Positions 18,985 to 28,665 are shown, numbered from the stretch's first letter. The stretch: 64,000 nt of DNA from CAIWHR01 sp963811685 (GCA_963811685.1 CAWESK010000007.1:124001-188000); one strand, 5' to 3'. Translations and numbers: made by a program. Notes: a model not told the origin generated them from the sequence alone.

Positions 18985-19482
18985 TCAATACATCGACGAG
19001 CCGGATGTGGTGCGCCGATCGCGATCGTCGGGCAGCACGTCGTCCCAGTACGGGCGGACGTTGTAATACGCGTGCAATTCCTTCGCCCAGCTCGGATCGG
19101 CCATCGTCGGCCAGTGATCCTTGTCGAATCCCGGCGCGTTCTCCAGGCGCTCCTTGTCGCAGTCGAGGATGAAGCGCTTCTCGTCCGCGTCCAGCGTGAG
19201 CGCCGACCAGGGAATCGCGAACAGCTTGCTGCCGATCCCGAAGACGCCGCCGAACGACAGCACCGCGTAGGCGATGCGTCCGCTGGTGACATCCAGCATG
19301 ATCGCCTTGATCTCGCCCAGATTCTCGCCCGCCGCGTTGGCGACGGAATCGCCGATCAGCGTCTCGGCGCTCATGACTTCGGGCCCCGGGCCATCCGAAT
19401 TGCGATAGTCGCCGCCGATGATCGGCGCGCCGCCGGGGGTGACGCTGTCGGTGCCGGGAACGGTGCCAGTGCGTGTGACCAT
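18985..19482 (-). CDS. PRC-barrel domain protein
   Basis: 165 residues. The PRC-barrel is recognised by SAETLIGDSVANAAGENLGE, IKAIMLDVTSGRIAYAVLSF and KLFAIPWSALTLDADEKRF, a beta-barrel used for protein interaction. The C-terminus (HAYYNVRPYWDD) is typical of stress-associated versions. It has no signal peptide or membrane helix. It is located upstream of the general-stress gene on the same strand and the two are probably co-transcribed. Confidence 0.85.
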   Translation of the reverse strand: MVTRTGTVPGTDSVTPGGAPIIGGDYRNSDGPGPEVMSAETLIGDSVANAAGENLGEIKAIMLDVTSGRIAYAVLSFGGVFGIGSKLFAIPWSALTLDADEKRFILDCDKERLENAPGFDKDHWPTMADPSWAKELHAYYNVRPYWDDVLPDDRDRRTTSGSSMY

Positions 19483-19930
19483 AAGACCTCCTCAATGAAA
19501 GGTGTTGCAGGGAATGCCGCAATCCGCGATCGCATCATCGGCAAGACAGAGGAGCGCAGATGCGCGGTGGCTCTGCGAGGACGGAATCCGCCGCATAGGT
19601 GGCGACATCTCGATTCCGGCCCTGCCAGCACCCGCGAATGATCGGGCGCGCGCTCGAAGCGAGGGTGTCAGCGGCATCCTATTCGCCACTCGGCGCATGC
19701 GCCGAAGTGCCTGCGAGGTCGGCCTACGCTGCGTCGGAAGGTGTCGGCAGCGTCCTACGCCGCGTCGCGCCGTGAACCGATATCGCGCATTGCGGCGCGC
19801 ACCGATAGTCGCTCCACGGAAAGCCACGACGATTGTGATTCTCGGGGGATCCGTCAGCGGGAAGACTCGAGCTGCAACGTTTGGCCGCTGCCAACCATCC
19901 GGCTTCAACGAACGCAGAGAGGAAAACAGA
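19483..19930. other. 448-base intergenic region before the second DUF3309 gene
   Basis: No gene is supported here. It holds the divergent promoters of the PRC-barrel gene (minus) and the DUF3309 gene (plus), and the direct repeat at 19723-19767. Confidence 0.6.
19723..19767 (+). repeat. 14-bp direct repeat at 31-bp spacing upstream of DUF3309 gene
   Basis: CCTACGCTGCGTCG (19723-19736) recurs as CCTACGCCGCGTCG (19754-19767) with one mismatch. The starts are 31 bp apart, three helical turns. The second copy includes GTCCTAC, the complement of the GTAGGAC core found upstream of several stress genes. This may be a tandem regulator-binding site. Confidence 0.45.
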
Positions 19931-20089
19931 ATGTCACTGGGAACCATCCTGCTCATCATCCTGATTCTGCTTCTGATCGGCGCCATCCCGGCGTGGCCCT
20001 ACAGCCGCGGCTGGGGCTATTTCCCGAGCGGAATCGTGGGCGTCGTCGTCGTCGTCCTGCTCGTCATGGTGTTGATGGGTCGTCTCTAG
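19931..20089 (+). CDS. DUF3309 family small membrane protein (copy 2)
   Basis: 52 residues: MSLGTILLIILILLLIGAIP, AWPYSRGWGYFPSGIVGVVV and a final hydrophobic stretch. The WPYSRGWGYFPSG motif identifies DUF3309. It is clearly paralogous to 8680-8847. Its ATG follows AGAGAGGAAAACAG. Convergent with the hydrolase gene at 20091. Confidence 0.88.
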   Translation: MSLGTILLIILILLLIGAIPAWPYSRGWGYFPSGIVGVVVVVLLVMVLMGRL

Positions 20090-20090
20090 G

Positions 20091-20951
20091 TCACTGCCCG
20101 CCGGCGACTTTTTTCGGCGCCGCGTCGAGCGTCGTCAGCTCCGGCGCCGCTCCCGCAGTCGCCGCCCGCAGTGGCGGCTTCGGGGGTGGCGCCGGGTTCG
20201 CGGTATCGGCCGACCGCGCGCCCAGCACCATTTCGCTCAGCCAGGTGACCAGCACCGTCGAATACGCGCGTTGCCACGCATCGTCCGACAGCGCGTGGTC
20301 GGCCCCGGCGATCACCCGATAGGTCGTCGACTTGGCGCTGATGAACGCTTCGCGATAATTGGCGATCACCTGGTGCGGCACGATCGAATCGCTCTCGGAT
20401 TCGATGACGAGCACGTCGCCGGTGAACGCGAGGCACGCGCGAAGAGCGCGGCTCTCATCGGGTCGCACCGGCTGCCGCCGATAGAGCTCGAGTCCCTGCT
20501 CCAGCTTGAGGCGGCTCTTCGGTACCGCCCACTCCGAGTCCTTGTAGAGCGCGGGCGCGCGCAGCGCCAGCCATTTCACCGGTCGCATCGCCGTCAGCAG
20601 CGCGGCCAGGTAGCCACCGTAGCTGGCGCCGACGACGGCAATGGAGTCGGAGTCGACGCTGCTCTGGGCGGCGAGGAAGTCGTAGGCGGCCAGGATGTCG
20701 CGCAGGCTTTCCTCGCGCGAAACCGTCTCGTAGAGCGCCTGCGTCTGCGCGTGGCCGCGAAGGTCGAACGTGAGGCAGACGCACCCAAGCGCCGCGAGCT
20801 CGCGGGCGCGATCGAGATACTGGTGCTGGTCGCCCCCCCAGCCATGGACGAAGAGCACGCCCGGGATCAGCGTGCCGGGCGACAGCAGCGTGCCGAGGAT
20901 GTGCTCGTTCTTCTCGACCCGGATGTAGACCGGTTCATCGCGCGTCGGCAT
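20091..20951 (-). CDS. Alpha/beta-hydrolase family protein
   Basis: 286 residues. The fold is evident from LIPGVLFVHGWGGDQHQY (oxyanion region), CLTFDLRGHAQT, the nucleophile elbow VGASYGGYLAAL (Ser), the acid in ESESDSIVPHQV, and the His in AGADHALSD. The enzyme looks like a dienelactone-hydrolase/peptidase-type esterase; the substrate is unknown. Its start overlaps the end of the DUF3182 gene by 17 bases, so the two are translationally coupled. Confidence 0.87.
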   Translation of the reverse strand: MPTRDEPVYIRVEKNEHILGTLLSPGTLIPGVLFVHGWGGDQHQYLDRARELAALGCVCLTFDLRGHAQTQALYETVSREESLRDILAAYDFLAAQSSVDSDSIAVVGASYGGYLAALLTAMRPVKWLALRAPALYKDSEWAVPKSRLKLEQGLELYRRQPVRPDESRALRACLAFTGDVLVIESESDSIVPHQVIANYREAFISAKSTTYRVIAGADHALSDDAWQRAYSTVLVTWLSEMVLGARSADTANPAPPPKPPLRAATAGAAPELTTLDAAPKKVAGGQ

Positions 20952-22083
20952 GACGTTCGATCAGCGTGTACTTGGCAAGCGGCCCCACGCGCGGGTCGAG
21001 CCCGCGAAAGTAGATGTCCGCGCCGTCCGGCACGCGCGCCCCGTTGCCGTAGACCTCGCGCGAGCACGCGTTGACGGCGCGCAGCGAGGGATCGGCGCGG
21101 AATGCCTCCAGTGCCGCGATTTCGGCGCCGCTCGCGCCGCCCATCCGCCACGACTGCTCGAGGACGCCGGAACGCCACTGCCCGGACGCATCGGCCCCCT
21201 GCGCGACGTCATAGTTTCGGCGCGACGCGAAGAAACCATGGAAACAGGCATGAGCCGCATCGTCGTAGACCCGCGCCTGCGCGATGGCAAGGCGCATTTC
21301 CTCGGGCAGCTCGATCTCCAGCAGATCGTCGAAGCCGCCACGCACGACCTTGAGCTCGGATCCACCATAGACCTCGACGCCCTCGTTGTTCGTCGTCAGC
21401 CGCTGGCGCCCGCAGTAGCTGGCCGCGAGGCCGGCGGCGCAGATCTGGCCCACGCTTTGCGTCGCGACGTCGACGAGGTTCAACTCGATCACGACGCCCG
21501 ATTCGGTGATTTCGCGTTCGTCGATCGCCGCTATGACCGCCTCCAGCTCGTCGAGATCTGCGGCGACCCATTGCCCCAGGCCGGCGATTCCGGTCCCGAG
21601 CTTGACGCGCACCGCACCGCGCTCGAGCAGCGAGCGTCCGCCGCGCAGCGCGTCGTCGCGCGTGAACGCGCTGAAGCCCGGGAGCACCGCTTCCGCGACG
21701 AAGCGGGGAAAGGCGGGCGACCAGCCGTCGGGAGCGCATGCTTCCTCGTCGACGAGCGGATGGGTGATCATCTTGGTCGCAGCGAACGCCGTCGGCACCA
21801 CGCCGCCGAACAGGTCCCACGCGTCGTCGATGCGCAGCGTCGCCGCCGTTGCGCTCGTCAGCGTGTCGCTCGGCACGAAATAGGGACGCGCGCCGTAGCG
21901 CGTGGCAGGGTCGTATTCGCCGACGAACTCGAACCCCGCGAGCAGCGCGAGGTGGCGGGCAATTTCCGCTCGTGTCGATGCCTCGTGGCCGGCGGATGCT
22001 TCGCCCCCGCCGACCGTGTAGGTGACAACGCCGCGGCGGCCGTTCGATTCTGGCGCGGCGTCCGGATTGCGCGCGGATCTCAT
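20935..22083 (-). CDS. DUF3182 family protein
   Basis: 382 residues. The pattern matches DUF3182: GEYDPATRYGARPYFVPSDT, LFGGVVPTAFAATKMITHPL, then VRVKLGTGIAGLGQW and GVVIELNLVD. The last two recall an ATP-grasp-like layout, but I cannot confirm nucleotide-binding residues. The ATG at 22083 begins the conserved part. The coupled downstream hydrolase suggests a common pathway, which is not known. Confidence 0.8.
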   Translation of the reverse strand: MRSARNPDAAPESNGRRGVVTYTVGGGEASAGHEASTRAEIARHLALLAGFEFVGEYDPATRYGARPYFVPSDTLTSATAATLRIDDAWDLFGGVVPTAFAATKMITHPLVDEEACAPDGWSPAFPRFVAEAVLPGFSAFTRDDALRGGRSLLERGAVRVKLGTGIAGLGQWVAADLDELEAVIAAIDEREITESGVVIELNLVDVATQSVGQICAAGLAASYCGRQRLTTNNEGVEVYGGSELKVVRGGFDDLLEIELPEEMRLAIAQARVYDDAAHACFHGFFASRRNYDVAQGADASGQWRSGVLEQSWRMGGASGAEIAALEAFRADPSLRAVNACSREVYGNGARVPDGADIYFRGLDPRVGPLAKYTLIERHADAR

Positions 22084-22428
22084 CGAACGATGATGGTCGG
22101 CGCGGCGAGCAATGCCAAGGTTGGGAAACGCCCGATCGCGTGTCGTCCGATTCCGACGCATCTCGATTACACTCGGTGGTGTAGGAATCGTCCGACAGTC
22201 GATTGCGGGTTTGCGGCTTGGCTCCTGGCCCGGCGCTGACTTACCCTACCCGCCACGAGAACGACTCGATAACGGCGCAACGTGGAAGCTTGCGTTGACG
22301 GGGCCGCCTCCGGGAAACCTGCAGGGGCGCCCGCTTCAATCATCGGGAGTAGTATTGGCTCATTCCAGCCGCGCGGCGATGATGCGGATGCGCGCGTCCT
22401 TTCCGCGCTTGCCCGGGTATTACGTCGG
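22084..22428. other. Divergent intergenic region between DUF3182 gene and receiver gene
   Basis: 345 bases with no supported gene. An in-frame upstream extension of the receiver gene to 22282 exists but has no ribosome site and does not look like protein. I see no clear operator or terminator. Confidence 0.5.
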
Positions 22429-22896
22429 ATGACCGCCATGCGCGATACTCTGCAGGGGCGCAAGCCCGTCAAATCGTCCGCTTCCGTGACCGACAACGAT
22501 AATCGCAACGGGAATCTCGGCCCCATCCTCGTCGTCGACGACGACCGCGATGCCGCCGACACGACCTCCGCCCTCCTCGAGGCGATGGGCCTCGCGGTCA
22601 TCACCGTCTATTCGGCGCGCGACGGGCTCGACCGTCTCGACGAACGCGCCGACGTATGCCTGGTGGTCTCGGACATCCGAATGCCGGGAGTCGACGGATT
22701 CGATTTCATCCGCGTGGTCAAGCACCGGTTTCCTTCGCTGCCCGCGCTGCTCACGACCGGTCTGCCGATTACCGACGAGGACGTGATTCCGCGGGGCGCC
22801 TCGATTCTGCAGAAGCCGTACGCGAGCGACGAGTTGCGCGAGGCAATCGCCGCACAGTTGCAGACCCCGCTCGATCCCGGGCCTTCGCCTCGTTGA
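22429..22896 (+). CDS. Single-domain response regulator
   Basis: 155 residues. One receiver domain: ILVVDDDRDAADTTSALLEA (acidic pocket), acceptor Asp in CLVVSDIRMPGVDGFDFIRV, Thr/Ser in ALLTTGLP, and the late Lys in ILQKPYASDEL. There is no output domain. The protein may act as a phosphate shuttle or bind a partner. It is the first of four regulators in a row on this strand. No kinase is adjacent. Confidence 0.88.
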   Translation: MTAMRDTLQGRKPVKSSASVTDNDNRNGNLGPILVVDDDRDAADTTSALLEAMGLAVITVYSARDGLDRLDERADVCLVVSDIRMPGVDGFDFIRVVKHRFPSLPALLTTGLPITDEDVIPRGASILQKPYASDELREAIAAQLQTPLDPGPSPR

Positions 22897-22980
22897 CGCC
22901 GTCGCGAGCGTATTCCTGCGTCGATAGTCCCGGCGGCCTGACGCCGCACCCGCTGGACGGCGCAGCCGCCAAAGTGTAAT

Positions 22981-23025
22981 TTGTAGGACGCTCAATTGGC
23001 TGTTCCGAGGAAGGTCTTGTAGGAC
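22981..23025 (+). promoter_or_regulatory. Paired TTGTAGGAC elements upstream of the sigma-54 activator gene
   Basis: TTGTAGGAC occurs at 22981-22989 and again at 23017-23025, 36 bp apart. The second is followed by TGCTCCGACAGCGC. They sit 100-140 bp upstream of the activator start. Related elements lie upstream of other genes in the window (13963, 19752, 30080, 36661, 39600), so a common regulator is possible. Confidence 0.4.
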
Positions 23026-23118
23026 TGCTCCGACAGCGCATTAGGCCGGCTCCCTATGCGTCGCGCTTGCGGCGTTGCCTACGATGGACGACATCACCGA
23101 TGCGGGCAAAGGCGCGCA

Positions 23119-24151
23119 ATGTTCGAACACGATCCTCACGCGGACAATATCGTCACCCTGCCGTTTGTCGCTGCGCGGCGGGCGGCCTCCGCGCCCGCAC
23201 TTGCGCGTTTCGGCGAGCTGCTTGGCGCCTCGGCGCGCATGCAGGAGGTCTACGAGCGCATCGCCCGGGTCGCGCCGACCAGCGCGACGGTCTTTCTCAC
23301 CGGCGAATCGGGAAGCGGCAAGGAGGTCGTCGCGCGGACGATCCATGAGAACAGCGCGCGCGCGTCGTTGCCGTTCCTCGCGGTCAACTGCGGCGCCATC
23401 CCCGCCAACCTGATCGAGGCCGAGCTCTTCGGTTACGAAAAAGGCGCGTTCACCGGCGCTGTGCGCATGCACCGCGGCTTCTTCGAGCGCGCGGACGGCG
23501 GCACGCTCCTGCTCGACGAAATCACCGAGATGGCGCCGGACATGCAGGTGCGCCTGCTGCGGGTGCTGGAAACCGGTCGCTATGCGCGCGTCGGCGGCGA
23601 GCAGGAATTGCGGGCGCGGGCCAGGATCATCGCCGCGACCAACCGTGACCTCCGCGATGCCGTGCGCGACGGCAGCGCTGCGCGAGGACCTCATGTACCG
23701 GCTCGCCGTCTTCCCGATCGCGCTGCCGCCCCTGCGCGAGCGCGACGGCGATCCCGAGCTCCTGGCCGAGCATTTCCTGCGCCAGCTGAACGAAACCGAG
23801 GGCGCGCAGAAGATGTTCTCGCGGCAGGCGATCGCGCTCATCCGCTCGCATCGCTGGCCGGGCAACGTCCGCGAGCTCAAGAACGCCGTGCAGCGCGCGT
23901 TCATCCTGTGCGAAGGCATCGTCGAGATCGACGTCAACGGACTCGCGTGCGCGAAGCCCGAGGGCCGCTCGTTGACGCTGCCGGTCGGATTGCCGCTCGC
24001 CGATATCGAGAAGCGCGTCATCTGCTCGACGCTCGACCTGTGCGACGGCAACAAGCGCCGCTGCGCAGAAATGCTCGGCGTCAGCCTGAAGACGCTCTAC
24101 AACCGGCTCGCCGCCTATCAATCGGCGAGCGCCGCGGCGGCGACCGTCTAG
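23119..24151 (+). CDS. Sigma-54-dependent Fis-family activator without receiver domain (one frameshift)
   Basis: Enhancer-binding protein that would remodel sigma-54 RNA polymerase by ATP hydrolysis. Seen: Walker A GESGSGKE, the loop-1 motif GAFTGA, Walker B GGTLLLDEITEM, R-finger region REDLMYRLAVFPI, and a C-terminal Fis-type helix-turn-helix (LCDGNKRRCAEMLGVSLKTL). The N-terminus is only about 30 residues, so it has no sensory or receiver domain and must be controlled another way. The frame changes near 23690, within DGSAALREDL, without loss of conserved sequence. A close relative is encoded at 43007-44182. Confidence 0.88.
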
Positions 24152-24198
24152 CGGGCGCCGCTCCCGTCAACCCACGCGCGACCTCGCGCCCAAAGGCC

Positions 24199-24831
24199 AT
24201 GATTAGAATCCTGATCGCAGACGACCACGCCATCGTGCGCGCGGGGCTGAAGCAGTTCATCGCCGACCAGCCCGACATGCAGATCACGGCGGAAGCCGCC
24301 ACCGGGAACGAGACCATCGCCCTGGTGCGCGCCCAGGAGTTCGACGTCGTGCTGCTCGACATCTCGATGCCCGACAAGAACGGCATCGACACGCTGAAGA
24401 CGCTGAAGCACGTGCGCGCCGAGCTCCCCGTGCTCATGCTGTCGGGATATTCCGAGGACCAGTACGCGGTGAACCTGCTCCGCGCCGGCGCGTCGGGCTA
24501 CCTCAACAAGGAGGCGGCCTCCACCCAGCTCGTCGGCGCCATCCGCACCGTCGTGCACGGGCGCAAATTCGTGAGCCCGGCGCTGGCGCAGATCCTCGCC
24601 GACGGCGTGAGCGGCGACGCCGACCGGCCGTTGCACGGCGAGCTTTCGCAACGGGAATTCCAGATCTTCTGCAAGCTGGCGGCGGGCGCCGCGGTCTCGA
24701 AGATCGCCGACGAGCTGCATCTGTCGGTCAAGACCATCAGCACCTACCGGACCCGGGTGCTGGAAAAGATGGGGATGAAATCCAATGCGGATCTCACCTA
24801 CTACGCGATCAAGAACGGGCTGATCAACTGA
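24199..24831 (+). CDS. NarL/FixJ-family response regulator
   Basis: 210 residues: receiver (RILIADDHAIVRAGLKQFIA, acceptor Asp in VVLLDISMPDKNG, Lys in YLNKEAAS) and a C-terminal LuxR-type helix-turn-helix (LSQREFQIFCKLAAGAAVSK, then LHLSVKTISTYRTRVLEKMG). Such regulators pair with HisKA_3 kinases. The only such kinase in the window is at 32130-33596, which is a candidate partner. It follows the sigma-54 activator by 47 bases. Confidence 0.93.
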   Translation: MIRILIADDHAIVRAGLKQFIADQPDMQITAEAATGNETIALVRAQEFDVVLLDISMPDKNGIDTLKTLKHVRAELPVLMLSGYSEDQYAVNLLRAGASGYLNKEAASTQLVGAIRTVVHGRKFVSPALAQILADGVSGDADRPLHGELSQREFQIFCKLAAGAAVSKIADELHLSVKTISTYRTRVLEKMGMKSNADLTYYAIKNGLIN

Positions 24832-24977
24832 CTGTGGGATACAGCGTCGCAGGCGGGCGGAAGGTCCGCGAATTGTCGGACAAACGCGGACAGCCGCCGC
24901 GGGGGGTCCCTGATATCGTTTTCGGCCATTTTGGACGAAACGTTGACGTGCGCCCGTGAGTCGACTCAAGGCAGCGC

Positions 24978-25427
24978 ATGACACATCCATGGGCCGGAAC
25001 GCGACGCGATCGCGGCACAATCAGGGAAGCGGTGGACGAACGGAAACTCCGCGTGGTGATCGTCGAGGATTCGGCGATCATTCGGGCGCGCCTCTCGGAA
25101 ACGCTTTCGGAGATCCGCAACCTCGCCGTCGTCGGCCAGGCCGACTCCGAGGGTGAGGCGCTCGCGCTGCTGCGCGCCGGGCAATGGGATGCCGTCATCC
25201 TCGACCTGCAGCTCAAGGAGGGCACCGGGCTTGGCGTGCTGAAGAAGCTCGCCGCGCAAGACCGGCCGCCGCACGCCAAGGTCATCGTATTCACGAACTA
25301 CGCGTTTCCCCAGTACCGCGACCGGAGCCTCTCCCTCGGCGCGGATTATTTCTTCGACAAGTCGCGCGAATTCCATCGCGTCCGGGACGTTCTCGCGGAC
25401 CTTGCTGACGGCGAGTCGACGCATTGA
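24978..25427 (+). CDS. Receiver-domain response regulator
   Basis: 149 residues. One receiver: LRVVIVEDSAIIRARLSETL, acceptor Asp in VILDLQLKEGTGLGVLKKL, Thr in VIVFTNYAFP, Lys in YFFDKSREF. There is no output domain. The N-terminal 18 residues may be untranslated, since a GTG at 25032 sits just before the conserved part. Its stop overlaps the TTG start region of the transporter gene. Confidence 0.85.
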   Translation: MTHPWAGTRRDRGTIREAVDERKLRVVIVEDSAIIRARLSETLSEIRNLAVVGQADSEGEALALLRAGQWDAVILDLQLKEGTGLGVLKKLAAQDRPPHAKVIVFTNYAFPQYRDRSLSLGADYFFDKSREFHRVRDVLADLADGESTH

Positions 25428-26624
25428 GCACGCGAGAGGCCGTGCGAAAGCCAACGCCGAGGGCCGACGCGCCGGGGGTCGGCACCGGACGCGCGTCGGC
25501 GGCCCGCGCCGCGACGCGAGCAGGCGAGCGAGGCGCTGCCCGAGGCCAATCGCTACACCGGGTCGCAAATTGCGCTGATCGTCATCGCAACGCTCGTGGC
25601 GGTCGCCGCCGCGCATTTCGCCGAGCCGTTCCTCGTTCCGCTGGTCACCGGGATCCTGTTGAGCTACACGCTGCGACCGCTGGTGTCGCTGCTCGAGCTC
25701 GCCCATGTGCCGCGCTTCCCGGCGGCGGCGCTCGTCGTCGCCGTCCTGGTCGCGCTCATCTCCGCCACCGCCTACACGCTCCGCGATGACGTGAACGACT
25801 GGGTCGCCGAGCTGCCGAGCGCGGCACGCAAGCTGCGCCATGCGGTCGCCGACTCCGAGCGGCAATCACCGGGGCCGATGTCCCACATGAAGGCGGCCGC
25901 GGCCGAGCTCGACAAGGCCGCCGCCGAGGCGGCCGGCAAGCCGGTCGCCGCCGCCCCGGCCCCCGCAGGCGTCCAGGCGCAGTTCCAGGAATTCGTGGCG
26001 AGACAATCGGGCCAGGCGCTGACCGTTCTCGCGGAGCTCTCCGTCGCGTTGATGCTCGCGCTCTTCCTGCTTGCCGCCGGCGACACGTTTCGGCGCAAGG
26101 TCGCGAAGATCGCCGGTGCATCGCTCGCCCGTCGGCGGGTGACCGTCGAGGTGCTGAACGAGATCGACGGCCAGATCCAGCGCTACATGCTGACGCTGCT
26201 CGCGGCCAACGCGCTCATCGGTCTCGCCATCTGGGGCGCCCTCGCGGCGCTCGGCGTCGATAACGCCGGAATGTGGGGGCTCGCGACAGGAATCGTGCAC
26301 GTCATCCCGTACGTCGGAACGCTGGTTTCCACGGTGGCGATCGGCATCGCCGCCTTCGTGCAGACCGGCAGCCTCGCCAATGGGGTCATCGCCGCCGGCG
26401 TCGTGATGGCGATCGCATCGACGATCGGCATGGGCCTGCAGACGTGGATGCAGGGCCGCGCGTCGCACATGCACCCGGTCGCCGTTTTCATCGGCGTGCT
26501 CTTCTTCGGCTGGCTCTGGGGCGGCTGGGGCCTGCTGCTCGGCGTGCCGATCCTGGCGGTGCTGAAGAGCATCGCCGACCGCGTCGAGTCGCTGCAACCG
26601 GTCAGCGAGCTGTTGCGCAGCTAA
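25424..26624 (+). CDS. AI-2E family membrane transporter (N-terminal frame break)
   Basis: PerM/AI-2E-family protein of about 400 residues with seven or eight membrane segments. Family hallmarks include FLVPLVTGILLSYTLRPLV, the soluble stretch between helices (AELPSAARKLRHAVADSE), ALIGLAIWGALAALGV, VHVIPYVGTLVSTV and FFGWLWGGWGLLLGVPILAV. The N-terminus is unclear: a TTG at 25424 overlaps the previous stop in one frame, and the family-like sequence (SQIALIVIATLVAVAAAHF) continues in another from about 25510, indicating an indel. Substrates in this family vary (autoinducer-2, Na+/H+), so none is assigned. Confidence 0.85.
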
Positions 26625-26791
26625 AGAGGGGCGCAGCATCCGTGCGCGGCGCAAGCGCTCGCCACGCACATCCTACACATTCATGAGACGAACTCCGATG
26701 GAGGAGGCGCACGCACCGGTGCAAAGTGCGCAATACGGGCGGGCCCACGGTTCGTTCGTCTAGCTTGGAATCCACTCTCAAAGGAACTCTC

Positions 26792-27145
26792 ATGGATCGG
26801 ACCACGACAATTGGTGGCAGCACAACCTATGGCGGAAATACCAGCCCGGCCTCGGCCAAGGTCGAAGGCGCCGCGCAATCGGCGCACAGCACAGTCGACG
26901 CCGTTGCCGACAAGGCAACCCAGCAGGTCGGCCGGCTGAGCGACTCGGCCCATCGCGCGCTCAACAGCGCGGCGGATGCTGCGTCGACGGCGACCGAGTG
27001 GGCGTCGGCGCTGCCGGAGCAGGCGAAGCAGGTGCAGGCGAAAGTAACCGATGCGGCATGCGCGCAGATCCGCGCGCGGCCGATCACGACCGTCGCCGGC
27101 GCGCTGGTCGTCGGCTATCTCCTCGGGCGTCTCGCGCGCTTCTGA
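26792..27145 (+). CDS. DUF883/YqjD-like ribosome- or membrane-associated protein
   Basis: 117 residues. A hydrophilic helical N-terminal part (AQSAHSTVDAVADKATQQVG) is followed by a C-terminal membrane anchor (TTVAGALVVGYLLGRLARF), the layout of DUF883/ElaB/YqjD proteins. It resembles the protein encoded at 41715-42087. The ATG at 26792 was chosen because upstream residues are not conserved in pattern. A TCCTACA site lies 120 bases upstream. Confidence 0.78.
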   Translation: MDRTTTIGGSTTYGGNTSPASAKVEGAAQSAHSTVDAVADKATQQVGRLSDSAHRALNSAADAASTATEWASALPEQAKQVQAKVTDAACAQIRARPITTVAGALVVGYLLGRLARF

Positions 27146-27669
27146 CCCGCAGCAAGACGCCGGCGGCGCCTCGCGGCATCGCCGGCGTCGTCCTCTCGCA
27201 GGCGGCGCGCGTCCGTCAGATCAGGTTTCGCTGCACGAACTTTTCGGTGCGACGCCTGGTCGCGCCAACCTCTGTGATCTGTGCATGCGCGCCTGTTCCT
27301 GGTCAGCGATTGGCTCTGCGACTCGCGCTCGCCGGGCGGGCGATCGCCTTCTCCGTCATCGCGCATCGCTCAAGGGATTCCGCGCGGCGTGAGGAGCGCG
27401 GGAAGAGGGGACTCGGCCGACGCGGCGTCTTCTTCCTTGGACTGGGGCGGCGGACGACGTACGGGCCCGCCGCCGGCCGTCCACGAAGATCGACAGCGCC
27501 CACACGATCGCAAAACCAATCCATAGCCATTTCATCGGCATCTCTCCCCAAAGCCGCGCGGATCATGCCCGGCTTGCGCGACCATTGTTGCCGCGGGAGC
27601 GACGACGTGCAGTGCGCGCGCGCCTCGATCACGCGTCGGCCGAAGACGCGATCGCGTGTAGGATCGGCG
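27146..27669. other. Intergenic region with one possible small gene
   Basis: 524 bases. Only the minus-strand small ORF at 27356-27541 looks plausible; the rest shows no conserved coding pattern. Confidence 0.5.
27356..27541 (-). CDS. Possible small single-helix membrane protein
   Basis: 61 residues beginning MPMKWLWIGFAIVWALSIFV, a clear membrane segment after a GGGGAGAG ribosome site. The remainder is Arg-rich and not recognisable, and may be out of frame. Support is the ribosome site and hydrophobic start only. Confidence 0.4.
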   Translation of the reverse strand: MPMKWLWIGFAIVWALSIFVDGRRRARTSSAAPVQGRRRRVGRVPSSRAPHAARNPLSDAR

Positions 27670-28665
27670 TCATGGGCGCTGGCCTTCTTCGTTCAGGAAC
27701 GCGATGAGCTTCGCGTTGCGGAGGAATTCCGCCTCGAGGAAGGAGATCGTGGCGCGGCCGGTCAATCCGGTGAACGTCAAGCCGGCTGCGCGCAGGCTCT
27801 CCGCGTAGCGCGGTTCGCCGAGCAGCACGCCGATCGCCGTCGCGAACCGCACATACGCGGCGCTGTCGAGGCCCTTCGGCGCGACGAGGCCGATCCAGAC
27901 CACGAACGACTGGCCCCACAGCTCGCCGAACGACGGCACCGAAGGCAGCTCGGCGATGCGATTGGCGGAGGTGACGGCGACGATCCGGTGGCCTGCCCGC
28001 TGCGCCTGGATGGCCGCGTTCGGAATGCCGTCGAACAGCGCGTCGATCTTGCCGTCCGCGAGCAACGCGTAGCGCTCGTCCATCGATTCCACTGCTCGAT
28101 GAACAAGCCTTGCCCCCTGCTCGAGGCGCAGGTAGGCGCCGGCGAGGTGGCCTGCCGACCCGGTGCCGATGCTCGCGTACACCCATGGAGACGAAGTCTC
28201 GCGCGACGCGGCGAGCCAGGACGCGACATTCGGATGGCGGGATTTCGCGGAAATCACCAGCGCGTTCGGAAACGTTCCCAGAATCGCGAGCCACTGGAAG
28301 TCGTCGACGGGGCTGAACTTCGCGCTGCGCGAGAGAAGCTTGCCGCCGATGATCGCCGAGCTTATCGCAAGCCCGAGCACCGAGCCGTCGGTTGCCGCCA
28401 CGGCGATCGCGTTCGTCCCGGTCACGCCGCCGTCGCCGGGGATGTTCTCGACGCGAACGGGCGCTTCGAGGATTCTCGACAACGCCTCGGCAACGATGCG
28501 TCCCAGGCGGTCGCTGGACACGCCCGCGGCGGCGGGAACGATCAGCGTGACGGGAGCCCGGGGGTCGAGCGCTCCGGCGTGACGTCCACCGAGCGCGACG
28601 CAACCGGCGAGCGCCGCGACCAGCCGCCTTCGTGTGCGCAGCCGCGCGACGGAAACTGCGCGCAT
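27670..28665 (-). CDS. Bug-family tripartite tricarboxylate transporter receptor
   Basis: 331 residues. Periplasmic binding protein of the TctC/Bug family. Seen: a signal peptide (RRLVAALAGCVALGGRHAGA), DPRAPVTLIVPAAAGVSSDR, VRVENIPGDGGVTGTNAIA, and GHRIVAVTSANRIAELPSVP followed by VAPKGLDSAAYV. These receptors bind carboxylates; the ligand is unknown. No TctA/TctB genes are adjacent, so this is an orphan receptor. Confidence 0.9.
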   Translation of the reverse strand: MRAVSVARLRTRRRLVAALAGCVALGGRHAGALDPRAPVTLIVPAAAGVSSDRLGRIVAEALSRILEAPVRVENIPGDGGVTGTNAIAVAATDGSVLGLAISSAIIGGKLLSRSAKFSPVDDFQWLAILGTFPNALVISAKSRHPNVASWLAASRETSSPWVYASIGTGSAGHLAGAYLRLEQGARLVHRAVESMDERYALLADGKIDALFDGIPNAAIQAQRAGHRIVAVTSANRIAELPSVPSFGELWGQSFVVWIGLVAPKGLDSAAYVRFATAIGVLLGEPRYAESLRAAGLTFTGLTGRATISFLEAEFLRNAKLIAFLNEEGQRP

